From assembly GCA_030220185.1 (NCBI GenBank), contig JASPKZ010007546.1, positions 639,501-703,500 on the forward strand: a DNA stretch of 64,000 nt, read 5' to 3'. Origin of the DNA: Diploptera punctata (Eukaryota; Arthropoda; Insecta; Blattodea; Blaberidae). Under the pieces are notes generated by a model. The model was not told the DNA's origin. It searched no databases and saw only the letters and a program-made list of their open reading frames with translations. The position numbers were made by a program, and so were the translations under genes. Numbering within the stretch: the first letter of the stretch is position 1; each line of letters starts with the position of its first letter. Below, one piece after another: positions 42,057-53,138 of this stretch.

Positions 42057-42455
42057 ATGGATTAGGTCTGTTGACCCGTTCCGACTTCAGCCCATCTCTT
42101 TCTAGGTCTGCCCACATCTCGGATGCCTTTAGGTTTGTATTTTGTTATTTGTTTTGGATATCTATCTTCATTCATTCTGTCTATGTGTTTCTTCCATTTT
42201 TGTCTATATGTATCTATTTTATCAGTTATTGCAAATATTTCAAGTTCCTGTCTTATTTCTGTGTTCTTTATTTTGTCTTCCTTAGTGCACCCTTTAACAG
42301 ATCTCAAAAATTTCATTTCTGCCGCCGTTATCCTACTTAGATCTTGTTTTTTATGTATCCAGGCTTCTGATCCATAGAGCAGTACCGGTACTGCCAACAT
42401 TTTATAAAATTTCAATTGGGTCTCTCTTGTTGTTTTGTTATTTAGTGATCGTTTA
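42057..42455 (-). pseudogene. LINE-P C-terminus (same subfamily as 60708-63600)
   Basis: KFYKMLAVPVLLYGSEAWIH, EMKFLRSVKGCTKEDKIKNT, WKKHIDRMNEDRYPKQ, GIRDVGRPRKRWAE to a stop at 42062, then the tail ATGAATGCAGATGATGATG. About 115 codons open. Nearly identical in sequence to the two pieces of the copy at the window end. Confidence 0.85.
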
Positions 42456-42594
42456 TCGTATTATTATTATTGTTATTATTATTATCGTATAAAATGTTTT
42501 TACATGAAATTTACATTTCTACATTAATGTATCTTTAACTGTTTATAATAATTATTATAATGTATATCTATATTTGTCAAATATTTATTTGTAT

Positions 42595-42654
42595 TTGTGC
42601 TGGTTGAGTGGAAGAGAAGGCCTTAACTCTGCCAGAATAAATAAATCATTATTA

Positions 42655-42727
<73 letters not shown>
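42595..42727 (+). mobile_element. LINE-J stem-loop tail with (ATT)n
   Basis: CTGGTTGAGTGGAAGAGAAG, GCCTTAACTCTGCCAG, AATAAATAAATC then about 25 ATT units. The stem lacks one GGCC repeat (AAGGCCTTAACTC only), so the apical hairpin is lost. Confidence 0.8.
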
Positions 42728-42830
42728 GGTGGCCAGGTGATGCTCAGGGACCGATTGGGCCTTAAAGTTTCCTGACATATTTCTGACAGGAGAGAAAAAA
42801 TCTCGAAAAAAAGCTAAGAAACCCCTTTAC
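42728..42830 (-). mobile_element. SINE-A/B body fragment
   Basis: On the minus strand GGTCCCTGAGCATCACCTGG and TCAGGAAACTTTAAGGCCC match the common SINE-A/B body in order. Head and tail absent. Confidence 0.6.
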
Positions 42831-43422
42831 AAGTAAAATGACTTTTATAAAAAAGTAATAGAAGTGTGATTTTTTATATTTTATTTTATCAAGCTAAATA
42901 AGTGAATTGAACGAAAAGTTGGATTTAAAATTGGACTGACCAATGGCTATATATCTTTATAAATTGTAGCGGAACAATTGGAATTGAAGGCGTTAGCAAA
43001 CCCTGGTGGTTTCAATTTCATTAGCCAAGAAGTTAGAGCAGACATCTTCGAGAGAGGGAATGAACAAGATTAATAGAGCAATAAAAACACTTGTCTTCCA
43101 AGAATGCGAGCGATAGAACGCTGCTACAAAACTAAGTTTGATTTACTCCGACGCTAAACACTGACGCTTTAAAGCCACTAACATTCCGAGTGTTGCAGAA
43201 TGTTCCAGTTACAAGAAACAATGGGTTTTTACTGAATTAAAATAAAATACAAAGTATGATATTTTCTCCAAATTGTAATTTTGTAGATAATACAATGACT
43301 TTCAAGTATCTTGTGGCCGTCACAAAATAGTCACTCACAGCTGGGATTTCCGCCGCGCCGGTATACAACTAATATATCAATAAACATATTATAATTTAAT
43401 TTCTGTCGTTTTATCTAATGAT
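42831..43422. other. No gene seen
   Basis: No recognised feature. Confidence 0.45.
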
Positions 43423-43757
43423 GCGGCTCCGTGACGCAAATGGTTAGACGCTCGCTTCTCACCACTGGGGTCCCGAGATCGAGTCTCGGTCACTCCATGT
43501 GAGTTTCGTGGTGGACGAAACGGAGTTTGGGCAGGTTTTTCTGGGGGTTTTCTCCCGTTTTGCCCTCCAAAATTTCATTCCACTATTTCTCCATACTCAT
43601 CTCATCCATTTCATTTCATTTCGTTCATCTGCCTCCGTGATGGTGCGTCAGACGTGGTCGGCCGGCATCCTTGTCATTCACAGACCTCTATATAGGGGCT
43701 CATCTTATCCCTCGACCCGAACCTGTGTTGGACACGAGTTGAGAATATTTATTATCT
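43423..43757 (+). mobile_element. SINE-F, tRNA-headed
   Basis: Head GCGGCTCCGTGACGCAAATG, GTTAGACGCTCGC, box B GAGATCGAGTCTCGG, then a C/T-rich body with TTTCATTTCATTTCG repeats and GTCAGACGTGGTCGGCCGGC, ending near GAATATTTATTAT. About 335 bp, single copy in the window. The head is distinct from SINE-A to E. Confidence 0.75.
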
Positions 43758-43849
43758 AACGAATTTAACTTCTACACTGGAATTTGAAATGCCTCATTAT
43801 AAGCTTACAACATTTTAACAAGCTATAAGTTAGTGTTTCTCATTAGACA

Positions 43850-44245
43850 CTATTACGTGTTTGAGAATAAAATGAATAGGTAAATTTTGGACCAAAAAGA
43901 GACGAATGGAAAGGTGAATAAAGAAAACTACATACCATAATATTAAGCTAAAACGTTCTTTATAAAAACAAGATATAATAAGAACAATTAGATATATGGT
44001 AAGCTATGGTGAGTAGGACATGTGGCATGAAAAGGGAATGAAAGAGTGGCACGGAAACGTCTTGAAGAAAAACCAGAGAGAATGCCTCCAGTACGTAGTC
44101 GCAGAATGAGGCGAGAGAATAGCATTCATTGGTCTATGATTTGAGGGAAGAGAATTATACAAGAAATGATTGTGAAACATTAGCTAAGGATAGTGTTATA
44201 TGGAGAGCTTATGTTCAACTCCGGATTCGATGGTGCCCAGAGAGT
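43850..44245 (+). mobile_element. LINE-R relic, very decayed
   Basis: Follows the LINE-R 3' end in order (TTTGAGAATAAAATG, TTTTGGACCAAAAAGAGAC, GTAGGACATGTGGCATG, GAGGGAAGAGAATTATAC, CTCCGGATTCGATGGTGCCC) with many substitutions and indels. It is the oldest LINE-R copy here. Confidence 0.75.
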
Positions 44246-44441
44246 TTGCTAGAGTTATTATTGTTTATTTTTTCACTTGCTAGAACGCGAGTTTACTTCT
44301 TATCTCAGAGAATAGAGTGAAATTACTAAAAACATATAAAATAGTTATGTAACAAGAAATACGCCACTGATAATATCCCTTCAATAATATTAAGTTTATT
44401 TTATTTTAAGAGTAATCATATTTTAACACACACAATCATAT

Positions 44442-44443
44442 AT

Positions 44444-44514
<71 letters not shown>

Positions 44515-44522
44515 AAAGAGAG
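44442..44522. repeat. (GA)n microsatellite
   Basis: About 38 GA units with two interruptions. Confidence 0.95.
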
Positions 44523-44679
44523 ATAATATATATATGTGTAGAGGAAAATTTTGGAGATGCAAATTTACATAGACAAGTGGAACATAGAGTCACAGTGTAG
44601 TCAGAAAATATCACTCATCCTGCAGTCAGAACTTTAATTATCCTAGGGGCAGAGAGTTACAATCATGCTTTAGATGGAT

Positions 44680-44935
44680 TTGTTAGAAATGTAATTGCAT
44701 AATTCCGTTTGGGGAATAATGACTCATGATTTAAGATATCGACATGAAATTATGTCATCCGTGCAATGCGATGGAAAATTGCAACATATTATGGTATTTT
44801 GTAAAGAGAGAGGACAACTTAAATTACAGTTACTCCTAGAGACCTTTGTAGCTAGAATTAGGAAGTTTGGCGTGTTGAGATTTCGTAAGTGGTCGAACAC
44901 TTTGATAAAACTTTTAAATGCTTGGATAGGATAAG
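44680..44935 (+). pseudogene. Possible LINE C-terminal zinc-finger-like end
   Basis: An open frame with SSVQCDGKLQHIMVFCKERG then LRFRKWSNTLIKLLNAWIG and a stop. The C-DG-LQ-H-F-CKER spacing resembles the cysteine/histidine end after RNase H in jockey-like LINEs. No other family landmark is present, so this is tentative. Confidence 0.3.
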
Positions 44936-45261
44936 AAAATTGAGTAGGCAAAATTGGAGCATAATGAAAAAAGAAAAATGCTTCAATACAGTCCATTTTA
45001 TCCAGTTTTTAATTGTATTATACATTGTTATATATTATTATAAAGTTATCTTAGTTGAATTAATTGTGCTTACAGTGTATTCTTGTATATTTTGTTTTGT
45101 AGACTAGATTTTTATTATTCAAATGAAAGATACAGGAATTGTAAATTACCTGCGAAAGAGTGTTATTTAAATCATAAATTTTGCAAATACAGTTAATTAG
45201 ATCTTAATAGTTGGTTTCATCCAATCGCTAATTAAGATCTGAAGTCATTCACTCTGTTTTG
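44936..45261. other. No gene seen
   Basis: No recognised feature. Confidence 0.4.
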
Positions 45262-46462
45262 AGCCTATATTGATGACATTCTAGGAGATCATCATTGTGG
45301 ATTTAGAAGAAATAGGTCTACAACAGATCAGATTTTTAGATACATTTTAGAAAAGAATTAAGAATGTAATGGTACTGTACATCACCTATACATAAAATTC
45401 AAAAAGGCTTACGATTCAATTAAGAGGGAGAAGTTATATAGTAACCTGCTGGAGTTCGGAATTCCTAAAAAAGTTAGACTTATACGAATGTGTCTAAATG
45501 ACACGAGGAGATTTCGGATACTTTTGAAATTCACAATGGGTTGAAGCAAGGAGTTGTACTATTTCCTCTACTATTTAATTTTGTACTAGAACATGCCATC
45601 AAATCTTTAAAGTATAAGAAGGCCCACAACTCAATGGTATTAATAAGCTGTTAGTTTATGCTGATGATGTAGTACTATTGGCCGATAGCGAAGAGGCACT
45701 AAAAGGTCAACACGCACACACTATTGAGTAACACTAAGAAATTGGGACTGGAAGTAAATATCAATAAATCTAAATATACGGTTACACATAGAAATACATT
45801 ATTTATATTATAATGGAAATGCACAGTTAATGGCAAATGAGGGAAATTTTGAGAAAGTGGCTAAATTCAAATACCTAGGAACAGCAATCACAAATAGGAA
45901 TGAGATGCATAAAGAAATTAAACACTGGAAATGCATGCTATTATGCATTACATGTACTCTTGACGTCCCAACTCCTTTCAAAAAAGTTAAACTGAAAATA
46001 TATAAAAATATTATTCTACCAGTTATAACGTATGAATGCGGAACATAGACTCTTACTTTAAGGGAGGAAAGGAGATTACGAGTGTTTAGAAAAAGGTTCA
46101 TAGGACAATTTTTGGACCAAAGAGAGATGAACAGATAGGTGAATGGAGAAGACTACATAACAGTGAACTACATGGTCTTTATAGGAAGCCAGATATAATA
46201 AGAACAGTTAATTCTCGTAGACTGCGATGGGCAAGACATATGGCACGAATGGGGAATGAAAGACGTGCATGGAAGTTTCTTGTAGGAAAACCAGAGGGAG
46301 AACGCCCAGTTGGTAGACCAAGAATGATGAGAATAACATTAACCATGATTTTAGGGAAGTAGATTATACAGAGAATGATTGGAAAACATTAGCGCAGGAT
46401 AGGGATGTTTGAAGAGCTTATTTGTATGCGGCCATGAACCTAAGGGTTCGATAGTGTCAGTG
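45262..46462 (+). mobile_element. LINE-R copy, RT to 3' end, moderately decayed
   Basis: Starts at CTATATTGATGACATTCTAG (equivalent to 19222 in the main copy) and runs to CTAAGGGTTCGATAGTGTCA. VYADDVVLLADSEE at 45650 is intact in one frame, but frameshifts and stops occur about every 150-200 bp (a TAA after AAAAGAAT near 45360, a lost 'GG' in the GLKQG block). Confidence 0.85.
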
Positions 46463-46764
46463 ACTTAGCCATCCATTCTCTACTATACTATTTTCTTAAT
46501 GTAATGCTGGAGTATGAATTTCAAATACAATATTTAAAAAATAACCGATAATTCAGATATGTTTTGTCTGAGACCCTTATTTCCTTATTTTTAAAGATTG
46601 GTTGGAAGTTCCCTACAGCCAGGTAAATATAAATTTACTTTTTTTTTCATCCTTTCATTGGTTTGATAAAAAAACTGCACTATGACTTAGTTTCTCTGAG
46701 AACTTTGTCATGCTTTGAGTGTAAGAAGTTATCGATCGCTGCTTTGCGCAGATTTCATAATACC
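46463..46764. other. No gene seen
   Basis: No recognised feature. Confidence 0.4.
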
Positions 46765-47209
46765 TGACTATTTAACTCATGCCCCAAATGGGAGTCAATG
46801 ACCAATCACGTTTCAATGATTTCTGTTTTACAACCAATCAGAGTCGTGTTTCACCAAATATTTATCAGTGTTATAATTACCATATTAAAGAAAGCTTCTC
46901 CTTACAATATTGCGTTCCTTTGGCAATAAATAGTATGATCTGGTTGCAGTGATAAACAAATGAAGCAGTAGAAGCGTACCTATCGTTTCTCATTTGTTTT
47001 CAAACATCACCGTTTACATTAAATATATAAATATTTTAAAATAACTATAGTTAAATAATGATTTGTGAGTAAACAGCTTAATTTTATTCGTTAAATAGTC
47101 CTAACAAATGCCACTCTTGATTTCCAAATTCTCTAGATAAATTCACTCCTCACTTCGTGAGTCGTGAATTTATCGATAATTTGGAAATCACTCGTGGCAT
47201 TACTTATGA
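46765..47209 (+). mobile_element. MITE-1 copy 4, internally deleted
   Basis: TGACTATTTAACTCATGCCC to GGCATTACTTATGA, 445 bp. It lacks the middle third found in copies 2 and 5. Hairpin at 47106-47201. Confidence 0.85.
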
Positions 47210-47470
47210 AAATTACACATCATTAGGAGGGATATTATATATGATTAATATATGTCTGTTAAGTTATAGATTTTTGTAGGAATTTGAAAAATAATTTCCA
47301 GCTTTACTACCTTTACGGAGGAACTGCCTGGAACTAACTGACTTGGCAGTACTCAAGCTTTGTGGACACAACAAAGAGGAAAGTCATTGTAGTAATCTCC
47401 ACCAGCAACGATTCTATGATAGTAATATAGAATAACTATAACTGAATGAAAATGGTTAATATATTTAATA
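47210..47470. other. No gene seen, spacer between two MITE-1 copies
   Basis: 261 bp of AT-rich sequence separating two same-orientation MITE-1 copies. Confidence 0.5.
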
Positions 47471-48209
47471 TGACTATTTAAGTCATGCCCCAAATGGGAG
47501 TCAATGACCAATCACGTTACAATGATTTTTTATTTACAACCAATCACAGTCGTGTTTCACCTAGAATTTACCAACTAAAGTTTATCATAATAAACAAAGT
47601 ACCTCCTTTTTAACATTCTAAATAGGTCATAGCATTATTTTTGCAGTGACCGACTCATTAAGAAATACGGTTAACAGATTGTGTATATAGTGCATTAATG
47701 TCAACACATACCGCATGCGGAGTTAATATAAAAACATTTGTGCAATTGATTATACCACAAAAAAAAGAAACCACTGTTTGCATTTTCTTAAATGTAATTT
47801 TTCCCAGAAAAATATAATTATCATATTTACATCATAGGACATCAGAAATGAATTAATATACAGTTTGATGTGTTTCATTTTTTCTCCACTAGAGTGCATT
47901 ATTACAATATTGCGTTCATTTGGCAATAAATAATATGATCTGGTTGCAGTGACGAACCAAAGAAGCAAATGAAGCCTATCAATCGTTTCTCATTTGTTTT
48001 CAAACATCGCCCTTTACATTAAATATATAAATATTTTAAAATAACTATAGTTAAATAATGATTTGTGAGTAAACAGCTTAATTTTATTCGTTAAATAGTC
48101 CTAACAAATGCCACTCTTGATTTCCAAATTCTCTAAATAAATTTACTCCTCACTTCGTGAGTCGTGAATTTATCGATAATTTGGAAATCACTCGTGGCAT
48201 TACTTACGA
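47471..48209 (+). mobile_element. MITE-1 copy 5
   Basis: TGACTATTTAAGTCATGCCC to GGCATTACTTACGA, 739 bp, close to full length; hairpin at 48107-48201. Same orientation as copy 4. Confidence 0.85.
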
Positions 48210-48299
48210 AAGCTATTAATGATAGAAAAAAGTCTGTGCCAACAATAAAAAAAATCTGAGAGTCAGTATTTACAAGGGAATTTCAACCATTATATGTCA

Positions 48300-48700
48300 A
48301 AACCTACCTTGAAATTTCTCCCAAAGAAGCGTTGTTATGTAAAAAGATCGTGATCAAAAAACATGATCTGCATTTTTAACTGAAAGGCACTAAATTCAAG
48401 CCGAAATCTCTCATGTAAACTACAGGGAACTAATACAATGCCCGAATTGGTAGATTGGACAAGCTTCACTACTTGTCCGCTTCACGTCCTGCCTAACACC
48501 ACTCTTACTCAAGAAGCGAGTCCATCTGCTCTGTACAGTGGGTTTGCAATTGCTGGGTTCTGGCTTCGATTTGTGTGCCTTTCAGTTTAAAACGGCAGAT
48601 ATATTTTTTTCTTTTTTGCCACTGCCTTTGTACATCCAAACGCTTTTCTGGGAGAAATTTCAACGTAGCATTCGGCATGCAATTTTTGACAGTTCCCTTG
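48300..48700. repeat. Inverted repeat of the 9614-type family
   Basis: 48305-48425 (TTGAAATTTCTCCCAAAGAA, GCATTTTTAACTGAAAGGC) and the reverse complement of 48540-48690 (GTTGAAATTTCTCCCAGAAA, GCCGTTTTAAACTGAAAGGC) match. About 115 bp separate the arms. Confidence 0.65.
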
Positions 48701-48777
48701 TTAGATCACAAATATTTACAAATATTTGTGTATATGCCAAGTGTCATATAAGCATATTTTCAATTCAAAACATTTTA

Positions 48778-49171
48778 ACGCGATGGACTAGTGGTTATGC
48801 TCCTTGCCTCTGGTCCCGAGTGTCGCGGGTTCAAACCCGGCCGGGGTCGATGGATTTTTTTAGGATGGAAAAATCCAAGGAGCAAGTCCTCCGGGAGGGA
48901 CTTTAAGCCGTGGGTCCCGAGTCTGAAGATTTCAAACTCGTAAAAGATCCTTAAGCCTGAATGAAAAGGCCTCTAAGCAAAATTTACCGAATTTTCCCGT
49001 TCTAGTACTACCTTGGTTTCCTAGATGTCAAGTATGAGGCGGGACGCTGACCACGGACCACTCAAATGACATTTATACGAAAACAAGTGTAACTAAATTA
49101 GTATGGTTCAAATTCTTCCCTGTAGGGGAGAGCGCCTAAATCTCTGTAAAGGGAAAACATGGGCTTACAAG
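48778..49171 (+). mobile_element. SINE-D copy 1
   Basis: Head GCGATGGACTAGTGGTTATG, box B GGGTTCAAACCCGGCC, then CGATGGATTTTTTTAGGATG and a 300-bp body ending GGGCTTACAAG. Colinear with 52746-53138 over its full length, so the family is about 393 bp. Confidence 0.85.
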
Positions 49172-49740
49172 GCAAGAATGTTTTAACAGTAGAGAGTGTA
49201 AGATGCACAGTGATTAATAAAGCACTGAAGTAAACTTTAGGAGCTTTTCTAATATAAATAGTGCCTTCATAATAATTATGCAGTCTGGTTCCATTCATTT
49301 ATATTTAACATGTAAAATCAGGTGTGTCAAACTGGCAGCCCGCAGTTCATAGCCCTTTACCTTTATTTTTTTTTCTGACCTGCCTCCATCGAAAAAAAAT
49401 ATAAGTAATTTAATTTAATGTTGTAATTTACCGCGCAAATTCCCGTTGAAAGCTAACAAAACAGCTCACAGATCAAGTCTAAAAGATGTCATCTTTCTTC
49501 CATAATGGAGATTGTAATTTCGGAATCTCTTACTCAGATTTTTCCAAAACGGTTGCAAACTAACGGTGCCAAAGTCTTCAAAAGAATTCGTAAAATATTT
49601 AATTTTCCTGCTGTGCTTCTGGTAAAATACTGTATTATAAACTTTTAAGTGCTTTATTGTAAAATTACATTATGGATTTTTATTTAATTATTTTAACATT
49701 GCCCCTCCTTATTTTTTCATATGAAATAATATTACTGCAT
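49172..49740. other. No gene seen
   Basis: AT-rich, no recognised feature. Confidence 0.45.
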
Positions 49741-50553
49741 TATATAATATATAAAAATGTTTGTTTGTTTGTTTCTTCGTTAGTACTTTATGCTCGGCCA
49801 TACCGTTGATCCGATTGTGATTGGGTTTTTGCAAAATGTTCACAAGATTCCCGGGATGAACATAGGCCATAAGAGAGTACTGATATTCAACCCCTTCACC
49901 CCTAAGAATCACCCTTTGTAATGAAAAACGTGAAATGAAGTCTCTATTTGGACGCTTAAATAGCTTACGCTCTCTAAATCATAACAATATACCAAATTAA
50001 TGAACACACAATTGAATATCTCAAAAACCTCTACAAAAAAGTCCGCGACAGCATATTTTTATCTTTTGCGGATAACTCACAATAACCATTTTTTGAAGAT
50101 CGAGATAAGTTGATTCCCGGGCAAGCGTGCTTTGCCATACCGTGCATCCGATTGAGAAAGGGCTTTTTGAAAAATGTTCAGGATATTCCGGGGATGAACA
50201 TAGGCTATAAGAGAGTTGTAATACTCAACCCCTTCACCCCTAAAAATCACCCTGTGCAGTGAAAAACGTGAAATAAAATGCCTATTTTGACGCTTAAATG
50301 GCTTACGCTGCCTAAACCATAACAAATACACTAAATTAATGTACACACAATTGAATATCTCAAAAAAAACTCTACAAAACAAGCCCGCGACAGCTCATGT
50401 TCATCTTCTACAATAACCATTTTTGTCTTTCATTGATGCCAAGAAGATCGGGATAAGCAGATTCCCGGGCAAGCATAACAGCGCACGGCTGGTGGTAAAA
50501 CACATAAACATTTATTTGAGAGTAGCAGCGCACGCCGGGTTTTAGCTAGTCAG
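49741..50553 (-). mobile_element. Element X copy with internal tandem duplication
   Basis: On the minus strand it runs from GACTAGCTAAAACCCGGCGT to AAACAAACAAACATTTTTAT. The block CCGATTGTGAT ... GAACATAGGC-ATAAGAGAGT ... CACCCCTAA-AATCACCCT occurs at 49808-49918 and again at 50146-50252. The subrepeats of the long copies are mostly missing. Confidence 0.8.
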
Positions 50554-50929
50554 TTATAAATATGAATTCGTAATAAGCGATAATTCAGCCAATTAGAAAA
50601 GAACTTTGAGAAATCACATGTCCTAAAACGAATTTGTTCATGATGATGATGATGATGATGATGATGATAGAAAAGAAATATTTATTGATAAGTTTAGCCA
50701 AGAGAAGATCTATAGATCATGTGTAGTCCGAGAGAGATTGGTAATATATGAAGTGGTCGGCCCGGCACTGTTAATGAATTTTAGATATCTGCTGAGGATT
50801 GTCGTCTGATTAGAGAACCTTTACTTACTATACGTGTTAAAATAATGTACCCACGCGCTTAATTATCATTTATCACGGTTCATATAATCGGGGTAACGTA
50901 ACGTTAAATTTAGAGTAAATCAAAATACA
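50554..50929. other. No gene; (GAT)n tract at 50641-50668
   Basis: Featureless apart from about nine GAT units. Confidence 0.5.
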
Positions 50930-50970
50930 TTTAAATATTGATTGTATTGTATTCATAACTTGTAATCGTT

Positions 50971-51003
<33 letters not shown>

Positions 51004-51104
51004 GTAATTTAGATGTAAGACTATTTCTTTTTGTATTTTTTTTAAAACCTGGTTGAGTGGTAGACAAGGCCTTAAGGCCTTAACTCTGCCAGGTAAAATA
51101 AAGC

Positions 51105-51156
<52 letters not shown>
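50930..51156 (+). mobile_element. LINE-J 3' UTR, stem-loop tail and (ATT)n
   Basis: CTGGTTGAGTGGTAGACAAG, GCCTTAAGGCCTTAACTC, TGCCAGG, then AATAAAGC and (ATT)n at 51104-51155. 5'-truncated within the UTR; (TA)n at 50970-50997. Confidence 0.8.
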
Positions 51157-51158
<2 letters not shown>

Positions 51159-51167
51159 GTTATTAAC

Positions 51168-51285
51168 TCCGCCTTCTAGGAGCCCCAACTTCAGAAGTGG
51201 GTTACAATTACGCCAATGCCAGGAGAGAACACCAGAAATGTCGAAATGATAACCTGGGGCATTAAATAAAAAAATTAATAAGAAA
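51168..51285 (+). mobile_element. SINE-A 3' end fragment
   Basis: CTCCGCCTTCTAGGAGCCCC to AACCTGGGGCATTAAATAAA followed by AAAA. Contains CAATTACGCCAATGCCAGG of the A tail. Head absent. Confidence 0.85.
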
Positions 51286-51644
51286 TTCGTAAGTTATCCT
51301 CCTGTTCTTTCATCAATGTTTCTAGCTATATAATTCTTAGTTTTTGACATGTGGTTTTGTCAAAAGAAAAACATATTTAATACGTCCTAAGATCATATTA
51401 TATCTATAATCTTTGATTATACATAGAGGGCGTGTAATTAAAATTTTTGTCACACATATTCTGTAGAAGTAGGCCTATTCTGATTTTAAATTTATTATTA
51501 AGAAATGATGATTACTATTAAATAGTTCCGCTAAAGAAGTTCCAATCCGACGCATGCCGACAAAGGAAACCCGTAATTAAAACCAGTCAGTTGGGTTGGC
51601 GCAAGACTTCTTACATTGATTTTTTATATTAAATTGTATGAAGG
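51286..51644. other. No gene seen
   Basis: No recognised feature. Confidence 0.4.
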
Positions 51645-51790
51645 GATATATAACACGAAGAGAAAAATTAATGCCTGAACCGGGATTTCTCTATACGTTA
51701 GGGCGATACCGACTTCGCCATCCAGGCAAATATTAATTTTCCTTTCCTTATATAAACTTCTCAATTATAAGAGGCAGCGAGAAATGTATA
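51645..51790 (-). mobile_element. SINE-C-like cassette, diverged
   Basis: Minus strand: TTTGCCTGGATGGCGAAGTC, GGTATCGCCCTA, AATCCCGGTTCAGGCATTAA. The T arm is incomplete. Flanking GAGAAAAATTAATGCCTG and CAGGCAAATATTAATTTTCC form the inverted repeat typical of the cassette group. Confidence 0.6.
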
Positions 51791-51944
51791 GTGTCATCTT
51801 ACGGCTTCTATAACAAGAAAGCATTTTAATAAGAATATTTTACTTTATAGCAATAACGCTTTTTTTTTCTTTAGATGTTGTAATTAATTTTAAGAAAAAT
51901 TTAATAACAACGAGATATATAAAATATATGAAAAATAAATGTTG

Positions 51945-52047
51945 CTTGGGTTTTCCACGTCACAGATTAGGTTGGTCGATGGTCACTGGTTGCAACGTTT
52001 AGACACGATACCACATGCCATTGAATATGTGACGTGGAAAATCCAAG
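51945..52047. repeat. 20-bp inverted repeat
   Basis: CTTGGGTTTTCCACGTCACA at 51945-51964 pairs with 52028-52047 with one mismatch across 63 nt. Confidence 0.8.
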
Positions 52048-52104
52048 AAACCCTTCTTTATCAATACTTGTATCCGGAAAATCTACAATATAACGCATAT
52101 ATAT

Positions 52105-52708
52105 AATAAGTTAAAAGTAATGGCATTTATTGGTAAATATGGAATTAGATCAAAAATTGTACTGGATAACAAAATAATAGAACAAATATCACATTTCCAA
52201 TATTTAGGATGTGATATAACTTATAGAGAAAATAAAGATATAGAAAATAAAGTAAATACATTTCAGGCTATTGTGGACCCATAAAAAGAACCTTAGGTCG
52301 GAAAACAAGGAAAGATACGAAGCTTAAATTATATAAAACAATGACTGTTCCTTTTTTGTTGTATGGAAGTGAAAATTGGATAATGAAATCAAGGGATAAA
52401 AGCAGGATACAGACTGCGGAAATGCTATTTTTACGTAATGTGAAAGGATGCACAAGAGCGAATAGAATAAGGAATGAAACTATACGAGAAGAATTAAATA
52501 TATATAAAATTGAAGATAAAATCAGCGAAAATAATAAGAAATGGACAGAACACTTAATGAGAATGAACAACGAAAGAATACTAAAAAGAACCTTCCTGTA
52601 TAATCCCAGAGGAACAAGAGATGTTGGCCGACCACGTACAAGATGGACTCCACTTTTACCTTCGCCGGAACAGGCTGCATAGCCTAAACCTTGTAGTAGA
52701 AGAAGAAG

Positions 52709-52715
<7 letters not shown>
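52105..52715 (+). pseudogene. LINE-P C-terminal half
   Basis: VMAFIGKYGIRSKIVLDNKI and YLGCDITYRENKDIENK precede a shift near 52275. The frame 52341-52682 then reads MTVPFLLYGSENWIMKSRDK, EMLFLRNVKGCTRANRIRNE, RTFLYNPRGTRDVGRPR to a stop. The end CAGGCTGCATAGCCTAAACC with GTAGTAGAAGAAGAAG tail matches 5580. RT palm absent. Confidence 0.8.

Positions 52716-52745
<30 letters not shown>
52716..52745. repeat. (TA)n microsatellite
   Basis: Joins the LINE-P tail to the SINE-D head. Confidence 0.9.
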
Positions 52746-52749
<4 letters not shown>

Positions 52750-53138
52750 TGGACTAGTGGTTATGATCCTTGCCTTGGTCCCGAGGGTCCCGGGTACAAA
52801 CCCGGCGGGGATCGATGGATTTTTTTTAGAATGGAAAAATCTAAGGAGCAAGTCCTCCGGGAGGGAGTTTAAGCCATGGGTTCCAAGTCTGAAGATTTTC
52901 AGGCTCGTAAAATATTCTTATGACTGAATAAACAAAGGCCTCTAAGCAAAATTTGCCGAATTTTTCCGTCCTAGTACTACCTTGGTTTCATTGATGTCAG
53001 TATGAAGCGGAACGCTGACCACGGACCACTCCAATGACATCTATACGAAAACAAGTGTAGCTAAATTAGCATGGTTCAATTTCTTCCCTGTAGGGGGAGA
53101 GCACCTAAATCTCGTTGAGGGGAAAAAGGGCTTACAAG
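52746..53138 (+). mobile_element. SINE-D copy 2
   Basis: Head GCGGTGGACTAGTGGTTATG, box B GGGTACAAACCCGGCG, body as in the 48778 copy to GGGCTTACAAG. Confidence 0.85.
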
